Assembly (NCBI GenBank): GCA_963818855.1
Contig: CAWFUH010000007.1
Location: 512,332 to 576,331, forward strand
DNA length: 64,000 nucleotides
Direction of reading: 5' to 3'
Source: Bog-159 sp963818855
GTDB lineage: Bacteria; Acidobacteriota; Terriglobia; Bryobacterales; Bryobacteraceae
A program made the position numbers and the translations under genes. Below the pieces are notes generated by a model, which searched no databases, had not been told where the DNA came from, and saw only the letters and a program-made list of their open reading frames with translations. Position 1 is the stretch's first letter, and each line of letters starts with the position of its first letter. Shown here one piece after another: positions 55,620 to 64,000 of the stretch.

Positions 55620-56555
55620 TTGCTCCGCCTGCACGGCCAGCGACGGCACCCCTAACTGCAGCCGCAGCGCATCGGAGACCATCTCGCGGTCGTAAGGTTC
55701 CTGCGTCCATTTCTTGCTTGGATCAATATTGAACTGCGTGCCGAATATCTGCTTCTGCGCGACGTGCTCCAGGTACCGGTCGAGCGTCGCGGCCGCAATC
55801 CAAATCGCGGGCGGGTCGCCCTTGGTTACCGCCACCATTGCCAATGTGTGTGCCAGCAGAAAATCCGGTGCGGAATCGCCATGCTGGAAGACGAAGGCCG
55901 CCTCCTCGAAATCCTTGCCGGTGTGCAATGCGCCAGCGGACAGCAGCTTTCGCGTCTGGTCGCGCCGCCCCGCATCGCTGCGGCCCACCACCTGCCAATC
56001 GATATGCCCACCGGCGCGCACGCTCTGGTCTTCGTCGTAGATCACCTTCATTTCCGCGCTCGGCACATCCGAATCGCCCGGCACGTACGCGCGATTCGGC
56101 TCCCAGTCCTTCGCTACCGTGGCCCCAGCCGCAGCGCGATCGAAAACGTCCGGCTGCATGACCATTCCGGGCGGCAAGTCGTCGGCAATCAGCTCCGCGC
56201 GGCTTCCGCTTACGATCATGACGTAGCTGTCTTCGTCGTGTGCGTCGTTGGCATTTTGAGTGGTCAGGTGCAATACGCCGTCCGCAAAGCGGCTCCGCAC
56301 GACGCGGTCATCCCGCACGCCCCGCATGCCGAAGAAGATTCCGTTGAATCGGGATAGTGCCGCGGGCCGCTCGAACGTGCCCCGCACATCGCTCGATTCG
56401 GCCGTCAGGCTGAGTACCAAGAGGTTCCGCGCGCCGCACCGCATCACCCATGTTCCGGTGAATTCCTTCAGATCCGCCGCCTGCACGACCATAGACGCGC
56501 TTACGCCGAACGCGGCGACCATTACGCACCGAATCCAAAACCCCGAGGCTGGCAT
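55593..56555 (-). CDS. Exported hypothetical protein, DUF6624-like C-terminus
   Basis: The 320-residue product has a signal peptide from the ATG at 56555 (IRCVMVAAFGVSASMVVQA). The N-terminal half is beta-rich (LKEFTGTWVMRCGARNLLVL). The C-terminal half contains DQTRKLLSAGALHTGKDFEE, AAFVFQHGDSAPDFLLAHTL and QKQIFGTQFNID, similar to DUF6624-type helical domains. Function unknown. It follows the DinB-like gene by 14 bp and is likely cotranscribed. Confidence 0.6.
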   Translation of the reverse strand: MPASGFWIRCVMVAAFGVSASMVVQAADLKEFTGTWVMRCGARNLLVLSLTAESSDVRGTFERPAALSRFNGIFFGMRGVRDDRVVRSRFADGVLHLTTQNANDAHDEDSYVMIVSGSRAELIADDLPPGMVMQPDVFDRAAAGATVAKDWEPNRAYVPGDSDVPSAEMKVIYDEDQSVRAGGHIDWQVVGRSDAGRRDQTRKLLSAGALHTGKDFEEAAFVFQHGDSAPDFLLAHTLAMVAVTKGDPPAIWIAAATLDRYLEHVAQKQIFGTQFNIDPSKKWTQEPYDREMVSDALRLQLGVPSLAVQAEQLKAYAAQK

Positions 56556-56569
56556 GTACAATCTTACTG

Positions 56570-57052
56570 CTAGCGCGACGCCGGGGGGACCATCGCATTT
56601 GCCCGGTAATACGCCACCAACAACCCGTAATGCTCGCCGGCATGCTCGATGACGTCGAGCCAAGGTTCAACTGAATTATGGAAGCTGTCCGCCAGCCGCG
56701 ACTTCAACGTGGCCGTGGCGTCCGCGATGGATTTCTCCAGCAACGCGACGGCCTGCGCCTTCGTCTTGTAATTCGCCGGATCGAGTTCGTCCCACTTGAC
56801 CTTCTCGCCGCGTCCGGCCTTGGCGGCAAAAACGTTCCCGGACGCGATGTGTACGATGACCGCGCTGAAGGACCGCATCTCGGGCCGCAGCTTGTAATCG
56901 TATTTGTCCGCTGGGAAGTCTTTGGCCATATCCAGCACCTTATGGTTGACGTCCGCAAAGGCCGCGGCGAGCTCCTCGGCCGGCGTCTTCGGCTGTTCCG
57001 CGTACGCTGCGGCCGCGGCCAGTGCCAGGATCACGGCCCCCGCCGCGCGCAT
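56570..57052 (-). CDS. Exported DinB-like protein
   Basis: The 160-residue product has a signal peptide (AVILALAAAAAYAEQ) and a DinB/YfiT-type four-helix pattern: FADVNHKVLDMAKDFPADKY, RPEMRSFSAVIVHIASGN and WLDVIEHAGEHYGLLVAYYR, the last two carrying the metal-binding His positions of the family. The start at 57052 gives a normal signal peptide. Exported DinB proteins are common in acidobacteria; substrate unknown. Confidence 0.78.
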   Translation of the reverse strand: MRAAGAVILALAAAAAYAEQPKTPAEELAAAFADVNHKVLDMAKDFPADKYDYKLRPEMRSFSAVIVHIASGNVFAAKAGRGEKVKWDELDPANYKTKAQAVALLEKSIADATATLKSRLADSFHNSVEPWLDVIEHAGEHYGLLVAYYRANAMVPPASR

Positions 57053-57143
57053 TCTGTAACCTGCTAATATCGGCATAGCGGTTACAGCGTATCATGGGCC
57101 CGGTAACCTGTCAAAGCTAATACGGCAGTTACCTGTAAAATTC

Positions 57144-57758
57144 GTGGGCGGACGGCTCTGCCTGGATTTTGTCAACACGGCCGGAGGCCGGGTTAGCCGC
57201 GGCGCCCGCGCGCGGGATTACGCGGACCGCGTAATCCGCGACAAAATCACCGCCTACGAAGATTTGCTGGCCTGGGGCGTGCGGGCCGGAACTGTGGACC
57301 GCCACCGGGCGGCCGGGCTGGCGCGGGCAGCCGCACTCGAGCCGCAGACCGCCGCGACAGTCCTCCACCGTGCCATCGGCCTGCGCGAGGCGCTGTACCG
57401 CATTTTCAAGAGTGCGGTCGAAAGTTGGCCCCCGCGGAAAGCCGATGCCGACGGATTGCGTGGCGAACTCACTATCGCCCGGGAGCATCAACTTCTGGCC
57501 GCGCGCCGCGGTGGGTTTGTCTGGGTATTTGCGGAACAACCGGGTGCGCTCGACTCTATTTTATGGCCGGTGGCGCTCTCGGCGGCCGAGTTGCTGACCT
57601 CGAGCGATCTGGACTGGTTGCGGCAATGCGCCGGCGCCGAATGTGGATGGCTCTTCGTCGACACCAGCCGCAATCATCGCCGCCAATGGTGCGATATGCA
57701 GGATTGCGGCAATCGGGCCAAGGTTCGCCGGTTCCGGGCGAGGCGCCCAGGCGATTGA
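57144..57758 (+). CDS. CGNR zinc-finger (ABATE-domain) protein
   Basis: The 204-residue product has an N-terminal ABATE-like domain (GGRLCLDFVNTAGG at the start, as usual) and a C-terminal CGNR zinc finger (CAGAECGWLFVDTSRNHRRQ and WCDMQDCGNRAKVRRFRAR). Probable stress-related transcription regulator. GTG start at 57144; the open frame extends upstream without a better start codon. Confidence 0.78.
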   Translation: MGGRLCLDFVNTAGGRVSRGARARDYADRVIRDKITAYEDLLAWGVRAGTVDRHRAAGLARAAALEPQTAATVLHRAIGLREALYRIFKSAVESWPPRKADADGLRGELTIAREHQLLAARRGGFVWVFAEQPGALDSILWPVALSAAELLTSSDLDWLRQCAGAECGWLFVDTSRNHRRQWCDMQDCGNRAKVRRFRARRPGD

Positions 57759-57849
57759 ACAACCGGCCCGTTTTGTTGTAAACTGGGAAATTAGTCCACA
57801 AGCTCCGACGCACTCAGTGTGTCCTGGCGCGAAATTCTGAGGTTAATCC

Positions 57850-58158
57850 ATGCATGCAATTATTGAGACCGGCGGAAAACAGTACCGGGTTGCCCCTGGC
57901 GACGTAGTCCGCGTGGAGAAGTTGGAAGGCGAGGTCGGCTCCGAGATCGACCTGCCCTTGCGCGCCGTGTTCAAGGAAGAGGGTCAACTGCTGGCCGGCG
58001 CGGACCTGGGAGCCGCCACCGTCAAGGGCACCATCGTGGGCAACGGCCGCGGAAAGAAAGTGGTGGTTTTCAAGTTCAAGCGCAAGAAGCAGTACAAGCG
58101 CACCATAGGGCATCGCCAGGACTTCACGGAAGTGAAGGTAGGCGACATTCTCGTTTAG
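57850..58158 (+). CDS. rplU: 50S ribosomal protein L21
   Basis: The 102-residue product begins HAIIETGGKQYRVAPGDVVR and ends KRTIGHRQDFTEVKVGDIL V, matching L21 over its full usual length. L21 binds 23S rRNA in the large subunit. It forms the standard rplU-rpmA-obgE order with the two following genes, 7 bp before rpmA. Confidence 0.97.
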   Translation: MHAIIETGGKQYRVAPGDVVRVEKLEGEVGSEIDLPLRAVFKEEGQLLAGADLGAATVKGTIVGNGRGKKVVVFKFKRKKQYKRTIGHRQDFTEVKVGDILV

Positions 58159-58165
58159 GTGAAGT

Positions 58166-58423
58166 ATGGCGCATAAAAAAGGATTAGGCAGTTCCAAGAA
58201 TGGCCGCGATTCCAACGCGCAGCGGCTGGGCGTGAAGGTATTCGGCGGGCAATTAGTGCCCGGCGGATCAATCATCGTTCGCCAGCGCGGCACTAAGATC
58301 AAGCCTGGTGACAATGTAGGCTGGGGCAAAGACGATACGCTGTTCGCCAAGGTGACCGGCGTGGTCGAATACCGAGACCGGGGACGCCAGGGCCGGTTCG
58401 TCAGCATCAAGGCCGTCGCCTAG
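58166..58423 (+). CDS. rpmA: 50S ribosomal protein L27
   Basis: The 85-residue product begins MAHKKGLGSSKNGRDSNAQR and contains LVPGGSIIVRQRGTKIKPGD. Full L27 length. The N-terminal tail reaches the peptidyl-transferase centre in the ribosome. Part of the rplU-rpmA-obgE cluster. Confidence 0.97.
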   Translation: MAHKKGLGSSKNGRDSNAQRLGVKVFGGQLVPGGSIIVRQRGTKIKPGDNVGWGKDDTLFAKVTGVVEYRDRGRQGRFVSIKAVA

Positions 58424-58444
58424 CCGGCTCGGGGCTACTCCAGA

Positions 58445-58492
58445 GGCGGGTCTGGAGACCCGCCGCAGACCTGCCGTAGACAGGAGGTCTGC
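58445..58492. terminator. Tandem hairpins between rpmA and obgE
   Basis: GGCGGGTCT-GG-AGACCCGCC (58445-58464) and GCAGACCT...AGGTCTGC (58465-58472 with 58485-58492) form two adjacent hairpins, without a T-run. They could be a REP-like palindrome, an mRNA processing site or an attenuator that lowers obgE expression. Confidence 0.5.
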
Positions 58493-58510
58493 CCCACGCC
58501 ATGTTTATCC

Positions 58511-59527
58511 ATGTTTATCGATGAAGCGCGAATCCTGGTGAAAGCCGGCGATGGCGGCAACGGCTGTCTGGCTTTTCGCCGCGAGAAGTACGTACCGCGA
58601 GGTGGTCCCAGCGGTGGTGACGGCGGCCGCGGCGGCGACGTCTTCCTGGTCTCCACCGTACACCAAAACACGCTCATCCAATTCCGTTTTAATCCCGAGC
58701 ACAAGGCGCAGCGCGGAAGGCATGGCGAAGGCAGTAATTGCACCGGCGCCGAGGGCCATTCGATCGATCTCCTGGTGCCGGTTGGCACGGTGGTCTACAA
58801 CGACTCCACTGGCGAGCGGCTGCACGATTTCACGGCGCCGGACGAACGCTTCCTGGTGGCGCGCGGCGGCCGCGGCGGCAAGGGCAACGCGAGGTTCGCT
58901 ACCGCCACGCACCAGGCGCCTACCGAGCACACGCCCGGCCAGCCCGGCGAGGAGTTCCGTCTGCGCCTGGAACTTAAGCTGTTAGCCGACGTCGGTTTGG
59001 TCGGGTTCCCGAATGCCGGCAAATCCACGCTGATCTCCCGCATTTCCGCGGCCCGCCCCAAGATCGCCGATTATCCTTTCACCACGCTCGAACCGCAGTT
59101 GGGCGTGGTCTCGCTCGACGATTACCGCAGCTTTGTAGTGGCGGATATTCCAGGTTTGATCGAAGGCGCACACCTGGGCCACGGCCTGGGCACGCAGTTT
59201 CTGCGCCATATCGAACGCACGCGGCTGTTGGCGCACCTGGTGGATGTGTCGGAGGCGAGCGGGCGCGATCCCGCGCAGGACTTTGTCACGGTGATGGCCG
59301 AATTAGCCAGCTTCAGCGAGGAGTTGGCCGCCAAGCCGATGATCGTCGTCGCTACCAAGATGGACGCCGCGCAGGACCAATCGCGCGTGGAATCGCTGCG
59401 CGGGATTGCGGAGGAACGCGGGTTGGCGTTCTTCGAAATCTCCAGCGTCACCGGACAAGGCCTGGATGAGCTGCGCTATGCCATGGCCGCACGGGTGTTG
59501 GCCCCGCCGGCAGCTACCGGGCAGTAG
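58511..59527 (+). CDS. obgE: Obg GTPase
   Basis: The 338-residue product has the glycine-rich Obg fold (VKAGDGGNGCLAFRREKYVP, GGDGGRGGDVFL, RGGRGGKGNARFATATHQAP) and a GTPase domain from about residue 160: G1 GFPNAGKST, G3 DIPGLIEGAHLGHGLG, G4 ATKMDAAQ. The C-terminal OCT domain found in some Obg proteins is absent. Essential ribosome-assembly and stress-control GTPase. Confidence 0.96.
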   Translation: MFIDEARILVKAGDGGNGCLAFRREKYVPRGGPSGGDGGRGGDVFLVSTVHQNTLIQFRFNPEHKAQRGRHGEGSNCTGAEGHSIDLLVPVGTVVYNDSTGERLHDFTAPDERFLVARGGRGGKGNARFATATHQAPTEHTPGQPGEEFRLRLELKLLADVGLVGFPNAGKSTLISRISAARPKIADYPFTTLEPQLGVVSLDDYRSFVVADIPGLIEGAHLGHGLGTQFLRHIERTRLLAHLVDVSEASGRDPAQDFVTVMAELASFSEELAAKPMIVVATKMDAAQDQSRVESLRGIAEERGLAFFEISSVTGQGLDELRYAMAARVLAPPAATGQ

Positions 59528-59590
59528 CGACGCAGGCCCTCCACAAGTACAAGCCAAGTACAAACAGGGACGCGGCGCTACAATTCGTTT

Positions 59591-61612
59591 ATGCATCGAG
59601 TCTCTCTGGCGCTTCTGGCAGCCGGCGCCCTGTTCGCGCAGAAACAGCCTTTCGACGCGCAGGCACTACTCCAACTGGCGCGCATCGCCGATCCGCAGGT
59701 TTCACCGGACGGCCGGTTGGTGGCTTTCCAGGTCCAGACCGTCGACGTACCGAACAACAAGAAGATCACCCAGATTTACGTGATGCCGATCACCGGCGGC
59801 GCCGCGCGCCAGATCACCGAAGCCGGGCAGGATAACGAACGGCCGCGCTGGTCGCCCGATTCCCGGCGCATCGCTTACGTATCCGATCGCGCCGGCTCGG
59901 CGCAGATCTGGCTCATGAATGCGGACGGGTCCAACGCGAACCAGGTCACCAATATCTCCACCGAAGCCGGCGGCGTGCTGTTTTCACCCGATGCGAAGAA
60001 CCTGGTTTTCTCGAGCGAGGTTTATCCGGCCTGCGGCGCGGACGATGGCTGTAACCGGCGCGCTATGGACGCCGAAAAAAACGACAAAGTGAAGGCGCGC
60101 ATTTACTCGAGCCTGCTCTACCGCCACTGGAACCAATGGCAGGGCGCGCGGCGCAGTCATTTGCTGGTGGTTCCGGTGGCGGGCGGCACAGCCCAGGATC
60201 TGACTCCCGGCGACCGCGATGTGCCGCCGTTCTCACTGGGCGGCAGCGACGATTACGCCATTTCACCCGACGGCACTGAAGTCTGTTACGCCGAGAACAC
60301 CGATGCCGTGCCGGCCATCAGCACCAATGCGGATCTGTTCGTGGTCTCAATCGCCGGCGGGCCCACACGCAAGATTACCAGTAATCCCGCTGCGGACAAC
60401 AATCCGCAATACTCTCCCGACGGCAAGTTTCTGGCGTGGCGCGCGCAGGTGCGGCCAGGCTACGAAAGCGACCGCTGGCGGCTGTGGGTGCTCGAGCGCG
60501 CTACCGGCAAGGTCACGGATCTGACCGAGAACATGGACCGGTGGGTGGAGAGCTTTGCCTGGTCGCCGGATTCCGCCACTCTGTTCTTCACCGTGGAGGA
60601 CCGCGGGCGCCAGTCCATCCAGTTCGAGTCAGTCAGAGGCGGCGAGGCGCGGGTGGCCATCAGCGGCGACAACCACCTCGACGAGATGCAGTTTACGCCC
60701 GACGGCAAGACGCTCATCTACACCCAGCAGAGCGGCACGCAGCCTTCCGGCATCTACCGTGCTTCGTCCACGGGCGGCGCGGCGGTAGCCTTGACGCACT
60801 TGAACGATGCCGTGCTCAACTCTCACCAGATGACCCCGCTCGAGGAGTTCTGGGTGGATACCGCGGATGGCGCGCGCGTGCAGAGCTTCGTGGTGAAGCC
60901 GCCCGATTTTCGCGAGGACCGCAAATACCCCGTGCTGATGGCTATTCACGGCGGCCCCCAAGGCGCCTGGGGACATAGCTGGACCTATCGCTGGAACGCG
61001 CAGGTGTTTGCCGCGGCAGGTTACGTGGTGGTGATGCCCAATCCGCGCGGCTCCACGGGATATGGCCAGAAGTTCATCGACCAGATCAATGGCGACTGGG
61101 GCGGTCGTGCCTTCGACGATATCATGGCGGTCACCGATCATGTGGTAACCAGCTTGCCCTATGCGGATGGCAGCCGCATGGCGGCCGCCGGCGGGTCCTA
61201 TGGCGGCTACATGATCGATTGGATTCTGGGCCACACGCAGCGTTTTAAGGCGCTGATCTCGCATGACGGCGTCTACGATCTGCGCAGCGAATTCGGCGAG
61301 ACCGAGGAGTTGTGGTTCCCGCTTTGGGAATACGGCGGCGCGCCCTGGGACAATCCCGAAACTTACAACCGCTGGTCGCCCAGTTTATTCGTAAAGGAGT
61401 TTCATACCCCCACGCTGGTGATTCACGGCGAGCTGGATTATCGCGTGCCCGTGGGCCAAGGGCTGCAACTGTTCACGGCATTGCAATTGCAGAAAGTACC
61501 CGCGAAGCTGCTGCTATTTCCCGATGAAGGACATTGGGTGCTAAAGCCGCAGAACAGCCTGCTTTGGTACAAGACATTTATCGATTGGATCGATTCCTGG
61601 ACTAAAAAGTGA
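59591..61612 (+). CDS. S9-family prolyl-oligopeptidase-like peptidase
   Basis: The 673-residue exported enzyme has a signal peptide (VSLALLAAGALFAQK), an N-terminal propeller with SPDG blades (QVSPDGRLVAFQVQ, RWSPDSRRIAYVSD, QFTPDGKTLIYTQQ) and an alpha/beta-hydrolase domain. The Ser is near residue 537 in GGSYGGYMID, the Asp near 615 in HGELDYRVP, the His near 648 in PDEGHWVL. Typical acylaminoacyl or dipeptidyl peptidase of the S9 family. It overlaps the M23 gene by 4 nt (GTGA). Confidence 0.9.
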   Translation: MHRVSLALLAAGALFAQKQPFDAQALLQLARIADPQVSPDGRLVAFQVQTVDVPNNKKITQIYVMPITGGAARQITEAGQDNERPRWSPDSRRIAYVSDRAGSAQIWLMNADGSNANQVTNISTEAGGVLFSPDAKNLVFSSEVYPACGADDGCNRRAMDAEKNDKVKARIYSSLLYRHWNQWQGARRSHLLVVPVAGGTAQDLTPGDRDVPPFSLGGSDDYAISPDGTEVCYAENTDAVPAISTNADLFVVSIAGGPTRKITSNPAADNNPQYSPDGKFLAWRAQVRPGYESDRWRLWVLERATGKVTDLTENMDRWVESFAWSPDSATLFFTVEDRGRQSIQFESVRGGEARVAISGDNHLDEMQFTPDGKTLIYTQQSGTQPSGIYRASSTGGAAVALTHLNDAVLNSHQMTPLEEFWVDTADGARVQSFVVKPPDFREDRKYPVLMAIHGGPQGAWGHSWTYRWNAQVFAAAGYVVVMPNPRGSTGYGQKFIDQINGDWGGRAFDDIMAVTDHVVTSLPYADGSRMAAAGGSYGGYMIDWILGHTQRFKALISHDGVYDLRSEFGETEELWFPLWEYGGAPWDNPETYNRWSPSLFVKEFHTPTLVIHGELDYRVPVGQGLQLFTALQLQKVPAKLLLFPDEGHWVLKPQNSLLWYKTFIDWIDSWTKK

Positions 61613-62949
61613 AAATCATTGGGGCAGTGGCAGCCGCGTTAATTGTGGCGGTGATCGTGGTGCTGGCCGCGCTCTCCGCCACTCCGGTGCTCACCATGAA
61701 TCCGCCGGTGAAAGCTATCGGCGCGGCGACGCCGGTCAACATCGACGTGACCAGCGCTTACGGATTGCGCCGGTTTACTGCGGTGGTCGAGCAGAACGGC
61801 GCGCGTTACACCATTTTCGATCAACACCATCCCGCGCACCGGCTGCTGTTCCTGCGGCGGCGGGAGGCGCCCCACGCCATCAGTTTTCCAGCCGGCAAGC
61901 AGCAGGCGGCGGCCCTGCGCGCGGGCAAGGCCACGCTGATCGTCGAGGCGCAATCGAACGATTTTCTAGGCCGCACCACCACCGCCAGCTCCGATGTGGA
62001 CGTGGTGTTGGAGCCGCCGCGCCTGGTGGTGGATGAAGAGCAGCATTACATCAACCAGGGAGGCAGCGAGCTGGTGACCTTCACCGTCTCGGGCGATTGG
62101 AGCGAAGCGGGCGTCAAATTGGGGCCGAATACGTTCCGCAGCTTCCCCCTGCCGGGCCGGCCCAAGAACGAGCGATTTTCCCTGTTCGCCTTCTCCTGGG
62201 ACCTGCCGGTGGACACGGTTCCGCACGTCTATGCGCGCAACGCCGCCGGCACCGAGGTGACCGGCCGGTTCTGGTACAAGGTTTTCCCCAAGCCATTCCG
62301 CACGCGGGATTTGGAAATCAACGATGCGTTTCTCGATAAGGTGGTGAACCAGATCGATCCGGGTGGCGCGGGCGATCTGCTCACCCGCTTCCTGCGCATC
62401 AATCGCGACCTGCGCAAGAAGAATAATCAGCAGTTGGCGGACCTGCGGCTGAAGACCGAAGAGCGCGTATTATGGAACGGCCCGTTCCTGCAGCTTGCCA
62501 ATTCGCAGGTGGAGGCGCACTTCGCCGATGTGCGCAGCTACATTTACAAGGCCAAGAAAGTGGATCAGCAGGTGCACCTCGGTTTCGATCTGGCGGTGAC
62601 CGCGCATGTTCCGGTGGTGGCGGCGAACGACGGGCGCGTGGTGTGGGCATCGGATCTGGGCATTTATGGGAATTGCATTGTGCTGGATCATGGGTACGGG
62701 CTGCAATCGATCTACGGCCATCTCAGCCGTATCGATGTGAAGGTGGGCGACATGCTGAAGAAAGGCCAGGCTATGGGCCACAGCGGCTCGACAGGTCTGG
62801 CTGGCGGCGATCATCTGCATTTCAGCATGCAGGTGGATGGCGTGCAGGTGAACCCCGTGGAATGGTTCGACGCGCACTGGATTCACGACCGGATATTGAG
62901 CAAGCTCGCGCCGGCCGGGCAGGCCGCGGCGGTACAGTCGAAACCATAA
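61609..62949 (+). CDS. M23-family metallopeptidase, membrane-anchored
   Basis: The 446-residue product begins at a GTG that overlaps the S9 stop. An N-terminal membrane anchor (VAAALIVAVIVVLAALSA) is followed by two beta domains and the C-terminal LytM/M23 catalytic domain with HLGFDLAVTAHVPVVAANDG (His-x3-Asp) and GGDHLHFSMQVDG (HxH). All zinc ligands are visible. It cuts peptidoglycan peptide cross-links or is a regulator of such enzymes. Co-translated with the S9 peptidase. Confidence 0.9.
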   Translation: MKIIGAVAAALIVAVIVVLAALSATPVLTMNPPVKAIGAATPVNIDVTSAYGLRRFTAVVEQNGARYTIFDQHHPAHRLLFLRRREAPHAISFPAGKQQAAALRAGKATLIVEAQSNDFLGRTTTASSDVDVVLEPPRLVVDEEQHYINQGGSELVTFTVSGDWSEAGVKLGPNTFRSFPLPGRPKNERFSLFAFSWDLPVDTVPHVYARNAAGTEVTGRFWYKVFPKPFRTRDLEINDAFLDKVVNQIDPGGAGDLLTRFLRINRDLRKKNNQQLADLRLKTEERVLWNGPFLQLANSQVEAHFADVRSYIYKAKKVDQQVHLGFDLAVTAHVPVVAANDGRVVWASDLGIYGNCIVLDHGYGLQSIYGHLSRIDVKVGDMLKKGQAMGHSGSTGLAGGDHLHFSMQVDGVQVNPVEWFDAHWIHDRILSKLAPAGQAAAVQSKP

Positions 62950-63284
62950 GCGCGACCGCGCTTCTCACTGGTTAGAGTGGCCAGCGCTAGATTCGGGCAC
63001 GAAATCCTCCGGGTTTCCGGCCGCGGCGAGTCAATTCTTCGCTTCGATTAGTTCACCTTCGCGACCCCTGGCTTCGATCGATCTTCGGCACGAAGCCAGC
63101 TACTAACAACTGGAGTAGAGCTTCGCGACAGGCCGCCTGAGAGGCCGCCGCAGGCTGAGAGCCCGCCAACCGCGAATTCGAAGAGTGTTTCTGGAATCGA
63201 AGGACTGTCTGGGGCCGGAGGTCATTCGCGCCGTTGGGCCCTGAGCGACGGCCGCTTCAGAGTGCGGCGTGGTGGTATGGCGTT
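62950..63284. other. Intergenic, no gene seen
   Basis: About 335 bp between the M23 gene and the HEAT-repeat gene; convergent 3' ends. GC-rich palindromic pieces near 63130 (GGCCGCCTGAGAGGCCGCC) could end transcription. Confidence 0.35.
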
Positions 63285-64000
63285 TCACGCCCGGTATGGG
63301 ACGCCCTGATTGACTTCCGGGGGGATTGCGACCGCTACGTCTCCGGGCGGACCAGCAGCCTGGGGCGACCGGGAAATGCGCCCGAGGGCACGCAGCGCAC
63401 TATTGCGGACCCCCCGATAGGGATCGCCGGCCATGTCCCGCAGCAGTCCGATCAAGCGCTCGTCACGGGTTTGTCCCATAACCCACGCAGCGGCTGCTCT
63501 AAATGGCGCTTCGGAATGGCGAGCCATATCTGTTCCAGTGGGGTGCCGACGTCATGGGTTTCTCCCAGAAGATACAAACCGACCAGCGCATTTCCGGCCA
63601 CGCGGTGGTCCGGATCTCGCAATGCCATGCGGAACAACGGCCGAAAGTCGATGGCGGAGTAGTTCCAGAAGACCTTCGATGAAGTTAGCGCGCACGCGCG
63701 CGTTCCCGTCGCCCATCAAACGGTCCATAATGCCCGGGCTAGGCATGGTCTGACCGAGCATCAGGGCCGCCTTGGACCGAATGCGACTGTCAGGATTGCG
63801 CAGAAACTGAATCAGGATGGGGGCTAGCCTTCCGCGACTGTTCAACTTCTCCAGCACTGCCAGGCCGCGCTGGCGCGTGGCTTCGGCCATCTGATCGTCT
63901 TCGAGCAGCTTTTTGGCGAAACGCACGTCGAAATGCGGATCGTATTGCGCCCACGTTCTGGCGAGACGGACAGAATCCTCTATGGAGGCCGTTGGATTGC
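63285..64000 (-). pseudogene. HEAT-repeat protein, frameshifted, runs off window
   Basis: From the right edge: ASIEDSVRLARTWAQYDPHF and FAKKLLEDDQMAEATRQRGL in the first frame. Then, after a shift near 63660, FRMALRDPDHRVAGNALVGL in a second, and after a shift near 63520 RHSEAPFRAAAAWVMGQTRD, NSALRALGRISRS in a third, ending at 63285. The DPxxxVRxxA pattern marks HEAT/armadillo-like helical repeats. The start lies beyond 64000. Confidence 0.7.

Overview
The window looks like a chromosomal stretch from an acidobacterium close to Candidatus Solibacter (Bryobacterales). Pointers are the C-terminal NVVNAASF/SLISIFGTNLA-type domain on a 727-residue secreted propeller protein (the domain known from Solibacter, TIGR03437-like), a TonB-dependent receptor with an N-terminal carboxypeptidase-regulatory domain, many secreted TPR and beta-propeller proteins, and an ACIII-like respiratory cluster. 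No rRNA, tRNA or CRISPR array was seen. All family assignments come from reading motifs, not from database searches.

Layout. 0-3.4 kb is a decayed accessory patch: a brnTA toxin-antitoxin locus with a broken toxin, an HNH-type nuclease gene, and a PD-(D/E)XK exonuclease gene split by an IS630 element. 3.6-13.2 kb holds broken genes (CPBP protease, M3 peptidase, zinc alcohol dehydrogenase) around mobile element copy 1 (about 5961-9787). 13.8-27.7 kb holds a multiheme cytochrome-TPR fusion, a frameshifted TonB receptor, two TPR proteins, a sugar-isomerase-like TIM barrel, a methyltransferase and the 727-residue propeller protein, with relics between them. 28-29.3 kb is a relic field. 29.4-35.0 kb is a minus-strand operon for an alternative complex III-like quinol-oxidising membrane complex. 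35.4-39.2 kb is mobile element copy 2, in opposite orientation to copy 1. 39.8-46.5 kb holds small accessory genes and two more frameshifted genes. 46.6-63 kb is mostly intact housekeeping and metabolic DNA: an ArnT-like glycosyltransferase, radical SAM plus aldehyde dehydrogenase, a HEPN gene pair, a crotonase plus amino-acid permease, rplU-rpmA-obgE, and an S9 peptidase plus M23 peptidase. A frameshifted HEAT-repeat gene runs off the right end.

Most interesting item. Two copies of a compact element of about 3.8 kb encode four tightly overlapping genes in fixed order: a zinc-finger/HTH protein, a stand-alone DnaG-like protein (CHC2 zinc finger plus TOPRIM), and two different tyrosine recombinases. 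Copy 2 is bounded by a perfect 12-bp inverted repeat (ACCGGCCAAAGT); copy 1 has a diverged version. Both carry the same 9-bp inverted repeat in the leader. I know of no described transposon family with a primase-like gene and two tyrosine recombinases as its whole content. Copy 1 looks intact; copy 2 has an 8-nt deletion in one recombinase.

Frameshifts are common in the accessory parts and rare in the core blocks, which favours real gene decay, although assembly errors cannot be excluded from sequence alone.
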